Source: Kalaharituber pfeilii | Lineage: Eukaryota; Ascomycota; Pezizomycetes; Pezizales; Pezizaceae | Reading direction: 5' to 3' | Assembly: GCA_015179045.1 (NCBI GenBank) | Contig: WHUZ01000003.1 | Coordinates: 620,001 to 684,000 of the forward strand | DNA length: 64,000 bases | In this document: positions 1 to 11,902 of the stretch, one piece after another | Layout: the number at the start of each line of letters is the position of its first letter | Numbering within the stretch: position 1 is the stretch's first letter | The notes under the pieces: model-generated | Databases searched by the model: none | Told to the model about the DNA's origin: nothing | The model's input: the letters and a program-made list of their open reading frames with translations, nothing else | Program-made: the position numbers and the translations under genes

Positions 1-26
1 GCCAGAGTCCAAATCTGATTGAAGTG

Positions 27-365
27 ATGTCTATGATAAATGAGCATTTCAGTAGCATGCAGAGCTTTCTTAGAGCATGGACCGAGAACGACGACCTAGC
101 ACTTCGTGTGAGCAAACAAAATTTCTATAATTACGGTAGTGGAGCTGAGATTATAGAAATGTGGTTGGGTGAATCTAAAGATGAGGGTATCAAAGGTGTA
201 GATATTGGGAAGATTATTAAGTGGATATTGAACATTTATGAGATGGAGATTGATGCACTACAGGCAGAAAAGGAATTGGCGCTTTGCCATACTAAAAGAA
301 AGGCAAAGCATGGTCCTGTACTTGGAGGTAGTATGTCAGCGTCATTCAATGAAATGAACACCTGA
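27..365 (+). CDS. Unrecognised ORF, possibly the 3' part of a gene cut by the window edge
   Basis: An open frame runs in from the left edge of the window; the first ATG is at 27 and the stop is at 363-365. The ~112-residue product is acidic to neutral, with no recognisable domain, signal peptide or membrane segment; its end is basic and Ser/Met-rich. The frame is open upstream of the ATG, so this may be the C-terminal end of a longer product. It lies head-to-head with, and close to, the decayed helicase on the other strand, in repeat-rich DNA, so it may be transposon-derived. It could also be chance. No function is assigned. Confidence 0.3.
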   Translation: MSMINEHFSSMQSFLRAWTENDDLALRVSKQNFYNYGSGAEIIEMWLGESKDEGIKGVDIGKIIKWILNIYEMEIDALQAEKELALCHTKRKAKHGPVLGGSMSASFNEMNT

Positions 366-1181
366 ATAAGTGAGCGCAGCCCATCATCAAGTTAACCTCT
401 CCATTCTTCAGCAGTCAAGCAATTGCGGGATCCAACCTCGGAATCGGCATTAGAAGAGTGTGCAATATGTTGTCCTGGTCTTCCATGACTTCTTTCACCT
501 ATGTAGGTCTTTTCAGTAAATAAAATACAGAATCCTTGTATGTCATGTTGTCTGGCTGCTCTGCCAAAACGTTGAACTTAAGTATCTAAATTCTGCAGAT
601 GCCGAACCTGCCACTGGATAATTCTTTCAACGTCAGGATCATTAACACCCATGCTCCAAGCAGATGTTGCAATCATAATTCTGGCTGAACCCTCATGCCA
701 ATTTTTACGAATTATCATCTTCATTGTCTTGGATATGTCGGCATGGTAAATCGGAATAATGACTTCTGCAAGTGTACGTAGATCCGCATCCCATTGTTCT
801 GGCCTCGGTGGCCGTATTCTTGTATTTTCAGGCAATATGCCAAGCAAAATACGTGCGAGCTTAAGTGCGATTTTCTTGTGATCAACATAAATAATAGTTT
901 TGGGTATATCCTGAGCTTCTTTGAAATTCTTTGGAATGATAAATTCCAGATCACCTCCATCACCTATCCCAGTGCCCTCTATAACACAAACCGCATAATA
1001 GAGATTGGGTCTATTTGTTGACTCAATAATTGTTATCGTATCTTTACTGAAGCCACAACCTTTCTTAATCAATGATAGCTTAGATGGTGAAGCTGTTGCG
1101 GTGCAAAATCCAAAAGGAACTCCACACAGATGCTGGCGCAAGGTATATAATCGGCCAAAGTCTTTTCTAAATTCGCGCCCC

Positions 1182-1455
1182 CTAATAAACAGATGGCAAA
1201 GTCAGCAAAAGATCGTTATATTATAGTTTTGCACTACTAGTGGATTTGTGTAATGTCTGCCAGTTTAGTGACCGACCCTGGTGATGTAGCAAAATGAGCG
1301 TTGCCCGCCAGTTTGGCAACCAAAACGGGCGGTGGCCACCACTAACATGAAGGTTGCCCGCCAGTTTGGCGACCAAAACGGGCGGACATTTCGCTAGACT
1401 GGTGCTACACCTCCCATTTGTACCAAACTTCTATGGGTTATAGTTATGCACTCAC
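1182..1455 (-). other. Intron of the helicase pseudogene, containing a duplicated hairpin motif
   Basis: Donor GTGAGT (1455 downward) and acceptor TTAG (ending 1182) join DW to GREFRKDF in frame. At 274 nt the intron is longer than most introns in the window because it contains two 32-bp copies (1301-1332 and 1354-1385) of a sequence whose ends (CCCGCC...GGGCGG) can pair. Confidence 0.7.
1301..1385. repeat. Two 32-bp direct repeats, each with hairpin ends
   Basis: Copies at 1301-1332 and 1354-1385 differ at one base. Each starts TTGCCCGCCAG and ends AAAACGGGCGG, so the CCCGCC and GGGCGG ends are inverted and could form a 6-bp stem. They lie inside the helicase intron. Confidence 0.75.
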
Positions 1456-2443
1456 CAGTCTACTATTAAATGGCCCTCATCAACTACCACAAAAGCGACC
1501 ACTGTACATAGATAGTTTTTGGGAAGCCCTGCTCCAGCTGTTTGCTTGTTGTGCCTAGGGGTGCGGTATGCTTTACCCTTGCGGAGCAAATGATTCACGG
1601 AACTTTTCATATCCAATATCCTCTCTGGAGACAAGTATACCAAGTCATACTTCCCTTAAAGTATATCATCCAAGACTCTGTCATTCTTCTCAAGATCCTC
1701 TTCTGTTAAGGCAATTGCATTTAGCCTATGTGCTCGACATTCTTGAACTTGATCTTCAGCCAATGCAGTAAGCAGTATGATGATGATTCCGAACTTTTTG
1801 GGACTGAGGAAACATGTTATTTGAAATGCAAGACTCTTTCCGAAACCCGTCGCTGCCACACATGCAATATCATGACCGTAGATGAGAGCTATTGCAAATC
1901 TTAGTTGAGCCAGTTTCGCATTCTTCATAGTTCGTACTTTTGTTGTCATTGCTAGTATTGCCATGTCATTCTCATAGTTTTCTGTTCGCTCCCAGCTTTG
2001 TGAAAGTGTACTCTCATTCAATACAGATCGGTTCTCGTTTTCTGTAGCCATCGCTCTATAGTTGTACGACTTCTCTCTGCGGGGAGCGGTTGTGGTTCAG
2101 TCGAAAGTCTCTGTGAGGGGCGGTTGTAGTTCAGGCGAAAGGGAAGAAGAGATTGAAGTTCATATGTACCTATACTACTACTCAACAACTACTTTTTCGA
2201 GCAATATAGTGGTCATTCTGGCAACATTCACATACCTAACAATTACTTAAGCTTCTAGCAATTATCATCATAATGCTCAAGATTGATTTAACGATCAGTT
2301 GATTTAACAATTCATTCATTTTATCTTCTATTTCCCATCAAAGCGTAGTATCTAGTATCTATGATATTTTTTCCACCACTAACCTCCACAATCTACTCAA
2401 TTTATAGTGAAATGATATACACTCAGCCAGATCTGCTCTGCAC

Positions 2444-3189
2444 TTAATGATCCCCCGAGAGCTTATCACCTTCTGCAGACGTAAGCTTGACTGAGGAGGC
2501 GTCCTCGGCTCCGGCTCCACCCCCATCTTTAGTTGAAAGCTCACTAGTCAATGAGCTCAACTGCATATTCCTACGTACCGCCTCCGGATTATCTGGCTGT
2601 AAGCTTACTCCACTCCTTTCTTCTGCTAGCACCTGCCCATGAGGTAATCCTTGAAGTCCCCCTCCCATGTATGTATTCAGAACACCTCCTGGAGTTGACC
2701 TCATCCGCTGAAAGAGCTCGGACAATTGTAAAAGATTAATGCCCCCTCCAAGTCCTGCCCCGAAAGATAAACCTCCTCCTCCCCCAATACTAGCTCCTTC
2801 TGGACTCCCCTCTGCTATCACTACCGGTCCCATAGGTGCTGACATTCCATTATTATATTCATCAATCAACTCTTCTAACAATTTTTTCTCCTTAACATAT
2901 TGAACCCACATCTTAAAGCTACCAATCACTTCTAAGGTTGCTGTGCCAATAAGATATCCATACGCATATCAGCAGGGACCCAGTACAAGTTCATAAAAGT
3001 ATTCAAGAGCTTTCAGGGTGCATGCACTTTAGCCTTCTTGACTACTACCTTTGGAATTTCCTCTTCAGAAGATTCCTCAACGAACTCTGCTGACTTAAGT
3101 GTAGCCTTAGATATAGTACCAGCAGTAGAAGGTGTAGCAGGGGTACCCTTAGAATGTCCACGTGCAGAGCCTTTTCTGCCTCCAGGCAT
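2444..3189 (-). pseudogene. Degenerate low-complexity reading frame (Gly-rich), probably transposon-linked
   Basis: An ATG at 3189 opens a 58-residue basic, Ser/Thr/Lys-rich stretch (MPGGRKGSARGHS...) that stops at 3013-3015. The same frame continues past that TGA for about 27 codons, through a plausible MNLYWVPADMRMD segment, before another stop. A shifted frame then encodes WVQYVKEKKLLEELIDEYNNG followed by a Gly-rich run (SIGGGGGLSFGAGLGGG) and a Ser/Gly/Asp tail ending at 2444. The pieces look like one gene broken by a stop and a frameshift. No domain is recognised. It lies between other degraded frames. Confidence 0.4.
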
Positions 3190-3780
3190 ATCTTCAGGGG
3201 TCTCGATGTGGTAAAGTAAGAAGGTAGGGAATTGTCTCGATGTGGTAAAGAAGAAGGTAGGGATCCAGTTACAAAAGGTTCTTTGTTTGTGGGTTGTAAA
3301 GGAGTGGTTGCTTAGTTGCTAATTACGTTGCAACAAGTAAATGCATTGGTTTATTGGCAAACGGGCGCTACTAAAGAACCTTCCATACTCTAAAAAAGAA
3401 ACTTTTGGACCAGACCCTCCTTCCGGTCGGGGGTCGTGCCAACCAGACTAGAGTTTGTTCTTCATAAGGCAACCCGATGAAACACCAGAACCTGCACAGA
3501 ACCTACACAGAAGATGTTTCGCCCTGTCTGGAATCTCGTCAGAATGAACAGGATCTTGCAAAGCCATCGTACTTTCTTTGCCAGTCATGTGGTGAGAGGC
3601 TGAAGTTCTTCTAAGTCTCAGAGGTAGTCTCATTGTTAACTAATTTGTATAGAGCAGAAATGAGAGCGAACAAAAGATGGAAGAACTGGCTACATCATTT
3701 AAACCTGCAACCGTACGGATCTAATATACAGTTGATGTACGTTTTAAAACTAACAAAGTTTATTTAGGGAATTGATCTGA
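3190..3780. other. Gene-poor stretch, nothing firm recognised
   Basis: It contains a short duplication (TCTCGATGTGGTAAAG at about 3203 and 3236) and one 61-codon open frame on the minus strand (3448-3633) with no recognisable features. The motif AACCAGACTA seen elsewhere in the window occurs near 3433. Confidence 0.4.
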
Positions 3781-3781
3781 T

Positions 3782-4135
3782 CAAACTTAACGAAAGGACT
3801 GCTACTGATGTTTACAAACTTGGGGAACGTCTAGACAGATATATGAGGCTCATGTTCACGTTTGGTGTCTTAGTCGCTGGAGCGGTATGCTTTTTCCTTG
3901 GGTCTCTGTTTGGAGCAGCCACTGATATCGCTAGGGGTTGTATGAAATGTTCAGCCGTAGCGTAACTCGCGAGGAGAAGTTGAGGAAGGAATTTAGAGAT
4001 TATGGGAAGGAAATCAAGGAGGAACTAAAAGAGTACGTCAAGGAGAGTGCAGATGCGAATACCAGATATATTTTGTCAGAGATGAGATCGGAGATCAGAT
4101 CTTTGGATATTAGGCTCAGCAGCAAGACAGAATAG
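3782..4135 (+). pseudogene. Small membrane/coiled-coil protein, frame broken
   Basis: One plus-strand frame (about 3782-3965) encodes a charged stretch followed by a clear hydrophobic segment (LMFTFGVLVAGAVCFFLGSLFG) and stops at GCGTAA. An overlapping frame, with ATG at 3947, encodes a highly charged helical segment (EEKLRKEFRDYGKEIKEELKEY) predicted by eye to form a coiled coil; it stops at 4133-4135. A single frameshift near 3940 would join them into one protein with a transmembrane helix and a coiled coil. The family is not recognised. Confidence 0.4.
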
Positions 4136-4672
4136 TTTTGATAGAATGATAAGTTAGCGAGCGGTGTGAGGTTGATAATATCAGTAAGAGACGTAACAAA
4201 AAATAATATCACAAGACGCACTGTTCTCGTGCCCAGACTAATATTTTCGGCCTCCGGCCGTACTGTCTTTGACCGCTCAATGGGACAGACCGTTCAATGG
4301 GACAGACTAAATCTAAGATAAATTTGGACTAGATACAGGAGGAGACCGGGGTATTGCTCAGATGCAGACAAGGATTCAGAGGGATCTACTGCTGGACGCT
4401 TGCGAGCTCAGGCTACTATGGTTGGGGACATCTGTACGCGGAGTGGGGCGGACATTTGGCTTGATGACTAAGCACTAGTTATGTAGTAATTACATGCACT
4501 GTTCTACCCCCTTTCAAACTGTCGCATCGATTTGGTTTCCTTCCACTTGCTCACCCCACCGCCCTGCTACTCCCACTGCTGCTCCCCCATACCAGTTAGA
4601 CCTCCACTGCATACTGCTCCTCATATACTTGCATATACCTGTTGCATCGGTCGCAAATATCAGTCGTACATA
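4136..4672. other. Intergenic, short duplications only
   Basis: It holds a short tandem duplication near 4275-4305 (CAATGGGACAGACCG unit, two copies) and an inverted CGGCCTCCGGCCG. No coding region is supported. Confidence 0.4.
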
Positions 4673-4787
4673 TCGGTCGCTCAATCAGTCACTCAATCGG
4701 TCGCTCAATCGGTCGCTTAATCGGTCGCTCCATCAGTCGCTCAATTCGTCGCTTAATCCGTTGCTCAATCGGTCGCTTAAATCGGTC
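4673..4787 (+). repeat. 12-bp minisatellite, unit close to TCGGTCGCTCAA
   Basis: About nine to ten imperfect copies of a 12-bp unit run tandemly, so all three frames read as 4-residue repeats (for example SLNR). The array abuts the 5' end of a truncated transposase reading frame. Confidence 0.85.
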
Positions 4788-4801
4788 CTGCAACCTGTTC
4801 A

Positions 4802-5254
4802 CCCACCCTGAAGCCAAAAGGTATTCGTCAAGTGCTGAAAGAACGAGGATTTTGGAAAAGCCATCGATCAGATGGGTTTGCTTTTCTTCTGAAATGTCCA
4901 ACTTCTCATGACCGCAATGGTTGTACACCAAATCTCATTGGAGGTTGTTGTGCACGAACTTTACATTCTCAGCAGCCTGACTTTATGCAGCAAAAAGGCT
5001 GGTTAGAAGAAGAATTAGAAGCTGCTGGTCAACAGGTAATTTTCTGTCCTAAATTTCATTGTGAACTTAATTTTATTGAGCGTTATTGGTGTTCTGTCAA
5101 GTATTATTTACGAGAAAACTGTTCTTATTCATTTGATGGTTTACGAGATACTCTTCCTTTAGCATTACATTCTGTTTCTTCCGCATCTATTAATCGTTTT
5201 TATTATTATTGTTTACGTACTATTGATGCATATAATGAAGGGTTAATCTATGGT
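4802..5254 (+). pseudogene. Tc1/mariner (IS630)-superfamily DDE transposase, C-terminal fragment
   Basis: The frame encodes PKGIRQVLKERGFW..., CCARTLHSQQPDF and the diagnostic CPKFHCELNFIERYWCSVK block, which corresponds to the last catalytic region (the N-x-I-E context) of Tc1/mariner-type transposases that cut and paste at TA dinucleotides. The N-terminal helix-turn-helix and first catalytic Asp are missing: upstream sequence is replaced by the 12-bp minisatellite. The 3' end is interrupted at TA (5254-5255) by the MITE at 5256-5562, which adds foreign codons. The copy is therefore 5'-truncated and disrupted and cannot be active as is. Confidence 0.8.
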
Positions 5255-5255
5255 A

Positions 5256-5562
5256 CTAGACAGAAAAATAAGTATTTGGACAGGGGATAAATGCATATTT
5301 ATGCCCCATGCAGTATTCGGCAGAAACTAGCATATTTTCGTATGCTTGGCTGGTGATAGCCATAAGACAGTCCAAATTTCGTGATAGGGTGTCCAAATTC
5401 ATTATGTAAGAAAGTATTTGGACAGCTGACGTGATGAAATTTGGACAGCTGACATAATGAATTTGGGCCTGTTTTACCGCCAAGCATACCAAAATATGCC
5501 GAATACCGCACAGTGCATAATATGCATCTATCCCCTGTCCAAATACTTATTTTTCTGTCTAG
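5256..5562. mobile_element. 307-bp MITE with ~85-bp terminal inverted repeats and TA target duplication
   Basis: The ends CTAGACAGAAAAATAAGTAT and its complement are flanked by TA on both sides (5254-5255 and 5563-5564). The inverted match extends about 85 bp inward (to the GCTTGG region) with a few mismatches. The interior carries a near-tandem GGACAGCTGACRTRATGAA repeat. There is no coding capacity. TA duplication and placement inside a mariner-type gene indicate a non-autonomous Tc1/mariner derivative. A longer relative lies at 58507-59848. Confidence 0.9.
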
Positions 5563-5564
5563 TA

Positions 5565-6287
5565 TAAGGGACCACTTGTTACATTCCATCGCGCGCTGAC
5601 TAATACACCTATTTTTTTTTTTTTTTTTTTTTTTTTTTTGTTAGGTGGGGGAGAGAGAGGGGTGTACCCTAGACACAGGCTCCCCAGTTGGCCTCAGTCC
5701 GCTTTCTGGCACCGTCAGGCCCCGGCCACAATACACTTACATTTGGCATCTCATCTTTGCAATAGAGAGATTGGACAACCTGGAGCTCATGGGCATTTGG
5801 TATTATTCTATCAGTGTTTTATTGTGAGCTAAACTCTAATGAATTTTTTTGGGGCAGCTGCAAAATGCTATACTAATGATCATTGTGAGTATAACTTCAA
5901 AGCATTATGATTGACGATTCCATGCAGCCTTGAGTCTGTTTCCGATATGACAATCATTTTGTATAAATGTTTACCTATTATGCATGCATATCGCTATGGT
6001 AGTGACAAAGGAATATGTGGATCATTTCCAAATAGAGTAAAGATTTCCTTTACTAGTACTAATCTAGCATTCTTGGCACGTTGCATTTTTCAGCTCTCCC
6101 ATACAAAGTGCCTCCTTTTCAATCTGCTTCTACATACGTACTCATTAATTTTTTTTTTTTTTTGGATAGAGGACATTAAAATGTAGAGCAGACAAAATAC
6201 TACGTATTAATGTCCTTTAGGTTTCAATCAGATGTGGTTTGATAATATAGTAGCACTTCAAACGTGGTGGCTATAAGTGGTCCCTTA
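5565..6287. mobile_element. 723-bp non-coding element with TAAGGGACCACTT inverted ends
   Basis: TAAGGGACCACTT starts at 5565 and its exact reverse complement ends at 6287, each flanked by TA (5563-5564 and 6288-6289). The element contains a 29-T run and a 16-T run. Part of its right half (TGTAGAGCAGAC, then TCAATCAGATNTGG) recurs at about 41444-41500, followed there by a similar GGGTCCCTTA end near 41545. It shares the left TA with the MITE at 5256-5562, so one inserted at the other's target site. No transposase is present. Confidence 0.65.
5611..5639 (+). repeat. Poly(T) tract, about 29 T
   Basis: A homopolymer run in the left part of the TAAGGGACCACTT element. On the minus strand it would read as a poly(A), so a retroposed insert is possible but not shown. 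Confidence 0.9.
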
Positions 6288-6289
6288 TA

Positions 6290-9200
6290 GGTGCACTCCA
6301 CCATAGGTAAAAGTCTTCGGGACTATGCAGCATAAGGAAAAGCGCCTTGGAGGCACAAGACATGTATCCTAGAGGACCCCCCTTGAGAAAACACAACAAC
6401 TCAACCTTTTTGAATTCTGAGAAAGGATCTAGATTCTGTGATGCCCATTCATGTGGTCTAATATTTTGCAATTCTTTAGCTACTTCATTGATTTTGTAGT
6501 GATTTTTCGAACAGTATTGAAAAACGAAGTGCAAGGAGAGTCCGCTCGGATGCACATCTTGCTTTTCCTTATACCCCATAGTCCCGTACTACGCACCGTA
6601 TGTGGGCCGTCGCCCCCACTCTTTTACTCCCCTCGTCGGCCTCGATTCACTATCATACGCTCCGCTTCGTTGCTCTTGCAGCCCCCTCGAGTTCAGTACG
6701 GTTCGTTACGCTATGCCCGTTCCGGTTATGTGGGTTCAAGTTTAGTCCTTGTATGATAGGCTTTTGAGTTGCGGTAGCAACGAGTGGTACTAGGTGGAGG
6801 TTCCTGATCTCAATTTCGAAGATGGGATTTAACAATCCCTCAAGGACCTTGCTCACCCAGCTGCAATTCGAGTGGTGATGATGCGCGTACTTCAGAAGCT
6901 TCTATAGAGCCACGCGATTCAGTAGACATCGCGCACTTTTAGATCGGCGATAAAATCGATTAAGCTCAGGTTGAAATTGAGGCTGTGGTGGTAAAGACAG
7001 AGCAGGAATGAAAATGGGTGGTTTTGAGGTATCTGGCCCACAATTTACGAACAAGGTATGATACGCAGATTGCGCCGCAAATAGTCACAGTTACTACAAA
7101 AAGATCTCGCAATTAAGACCTCGCACCGCTTGCTAAATCTAACTAATGGAGCAACCTGACTCCGATTACCTGGAGGAACGTCTCCAACCTTATACCTAGA
7201 GCTGGGACGGTTTCATGCCATTCAGAATTTCAACATCAATCAGCAGCTTCAAGACATTCGAAAAGTTATGAACGAAGGCGAACGGCGAGTGGGAGCTGCC
7301 AAGGGATACGCCCCGGGAAGTTTCAGGTTGTGTTCAGGGTAATAACCGGATTTCAGACAGGGTTCAGGGCAGGATCACAGAGGTTCAGAGTAGGTCAAGT
7401 GTTCAAGAGTTCAGACGCGGCAGACGCTAAGGAGTTAAGAGGTTCAGGATTTCAGAACCAGACGGCTCAGTTGATTGACAGAAGAACAGACGAGGAAAGA
7501 AAGAACTATCTAACAGGACGGTCAGATAGGGCTGCTATCTACATGATAGACCCGTCGATCAAGAAACACAATACAAGAGCAGGAGCAGCGACGAGGGCGG
7601 CAACGAGCGTGGCACGGGTGCAGAATTCTCACCGCCATGATAGTGTACAAATGAAGTGTTGAGGCGGTCAGTCACCAACTGCTGGATTACCTCGTTATCA
7701 GGTTACGCGGTTAGCCATTCGGTTAACCGGTTACTGTTCGTTTCGGTACGTCGCATCGGACTTGGCGGTACTGCACTTCGGTGACGACTTACATCAGGTG
7801 GCGCAGGTGGCGCAGGTGTCGGGCCGTGATGAGCATCCATCATGTAAATTAGCCAGTTCGGACTGTGTAAGTAGTCCTTAAATTAAATTGTTCAAAGTTG
7901 AAGGAAGACAACTCACACTAAGTGTAGTAAATTGAACATTTGCTCTCGGCTCGAAAATTCTGGGGTGGTGTATGACAACGTTGCACTGGTTCCATTGCGT
8001 GGGGTGAATAACCAAATCGTACCGAACTTTTCGGTGAATATCGGTCATCTCCTCAAGATATTATTGCCGTGAATTAGTCCATAATATCTAACTATGAAAT
8101 AGAGATGGAACTAAATGGAATCCTCATATCTCTTGGGTTGCAGTTGCCCCAGGCTAGTGGTGTTGAGCTCAAAGAAGGTTGATCTATTGGATTGGGTAAC
8201 ACTCTAAGTATCTGGATGTGAAAGGGACTGAATGGGAAGGACGTAGCTGTTGCATAGCAGTAGCTATCTCAATGAACACGAAGCAGATCATTCTGTTCTG
8301 TTATTTTATTAGGTGCGTTACGTTTATGGTTTGGGCTTGTATCCTTTAACTGGCGTTTAGATTGCTAAAAAGTATGGATTGCCTACACTTTTCTTAGTTA
8401 TTTCTATGAATTAGGTTGAGTAGAGGATTAATGGTTTTTACGAATAAATTGTCGGTGTTGTTCGCTTATGGGATGAAGTATTTGTTGTTTTCTCTTGGGT
8501 GAATCGGAGGGTGGGGGGGGGTCCCTCCAGGATGTGTTGGTGACTATCATAATGGGGTCATTGATGAATGTCCCAGCAAAAAATTGAAGTATTGCAATAA
8601 TTGGTCCTTTATTCCTGTTGGTGTAAGGATGGCACGGAACATGCAGGCTGAAGGCCATATTGAATGAGCTAAGGTCGATGCATAAATATTAAATATCCAT
8701 GGGGAAAAACCGTGGATACAAGAAACGCAAAAATAAAAAAAATCTGAGAAAATAGCCCCCAAGTGATTTGAGGCAGGCATTAGGTCTGAGTTCCCGCTTC
8801 CCCAAAACGCCACCAAATCAGTGGAACGACATGACAGTAACAACAGGCTGGCAGAAGATCTCTCCATCTAGCTTCTGGTGCGACTGGGTTTGATGTAGCG
8901 AAGGTTTATTGTTTCTCTAAACAACCCCTTGCTATCAATCGTGAATCCTGGCTCCCCCGCGCGTGCCTAAACCATGGACCAGAGCTGGATACGTTGTTGC
9001 TCTGTGTGATAAAGAGGTGCATATTTGATTTGCGTCGGTTAAAGCCATCTGGTTAGGTATCAAACAACAAAATAGTATCTGAATGCGGTTTTTGAAGGTC
9101 CTGTCGGCAAAATCCCTCGAATTCCCACGACCATTACATTTCCTCAATGATCGTTCATCCTTTCGTCCTTCTCTTTCTTACTATTCATCGAAGCTCTGTT

Positions 9201-9416
9201 TTATGGTTTTGTTTTTCCCCTTACAATAAACCTCTTGATCCTTCTTGTCCGGAGCCTAACTCTTTATTGTTTTCTTTTTTGGCAGATGTCAGATGAGATG
9301 CCCAGTATCGATTTTCCACGACATACTGGTTTTGGACATACGAGTATTCTATTTCCTCATAACTGTTGCCATTTTCTTGAAGCAATTTCGACGCAAAGGA
9401 GATTAACAGCTGAATT
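6290..9416. other. 3.1-kb gene-poor tract with unassigned short frames
   Basis: Several frames of 70-110 codons occur (for example minus 6271-6579, plus 7330-7662, minus 8547-8867), but none shows a recognisable domain, continuity across splice sites or a coherent gene model. The 7320-7660 part is rich in GGTTCAG/GTTCAGA words. It may hold decayed transposon sequence. No gene is supported. Confidence 0.5.

Positions 9417-11902
<2,486 letters not shown>

Larger units (their letters stand above)
392..2051 (-). pseudogene. RecQ-like DEAH/DEAD helicase, decayed dispersed-family copy
   Basis: Starting at ATG 2051, the frame carries superfamily 2 helicase motifs in RecQ order: motif I AATGFGKS, motif Ib VYLSPERIL, motif II VVDEGHLIVDW, motif III TATASP, motif V ATSAWSMGVND and motif VI QRFGRAARQ. 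An intron fits 1182-1455 (GTGAGT...TTAG). It splits the Trp codon after motif II and restores the family's W-G-x-x-FR-x-x-(F/Y)-x-x-L continuation. Two in-frame TAA codons interrupt the gene, at 1656-1658 (before motif Ib) and 578-580 (before motif VI), and coding similarity continues in the same frame after each, to a stop at 392-394. Motif II has Gly where Ala/Cys is usual. RecQ-type helicases unwind 3'-5', and fungi carry dispersed or telomere-linked copies. Here only the order of motifs is seen; the mobile or telomeric link is inference. Confidence 0.8.

Noticed and set aside
4673..4787. Possible CRISPR-like array
   Set aside because: Units are contiguous 12-mers without spacers in a eukaryotic genome: a minisatellite.
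5611..5639. Poly(T) taken as the tail of a SINE/LINE
   Set aside because: No retroposon body or target duplication could be defined next to it; it lies within the TA-flanked 723-bp element.
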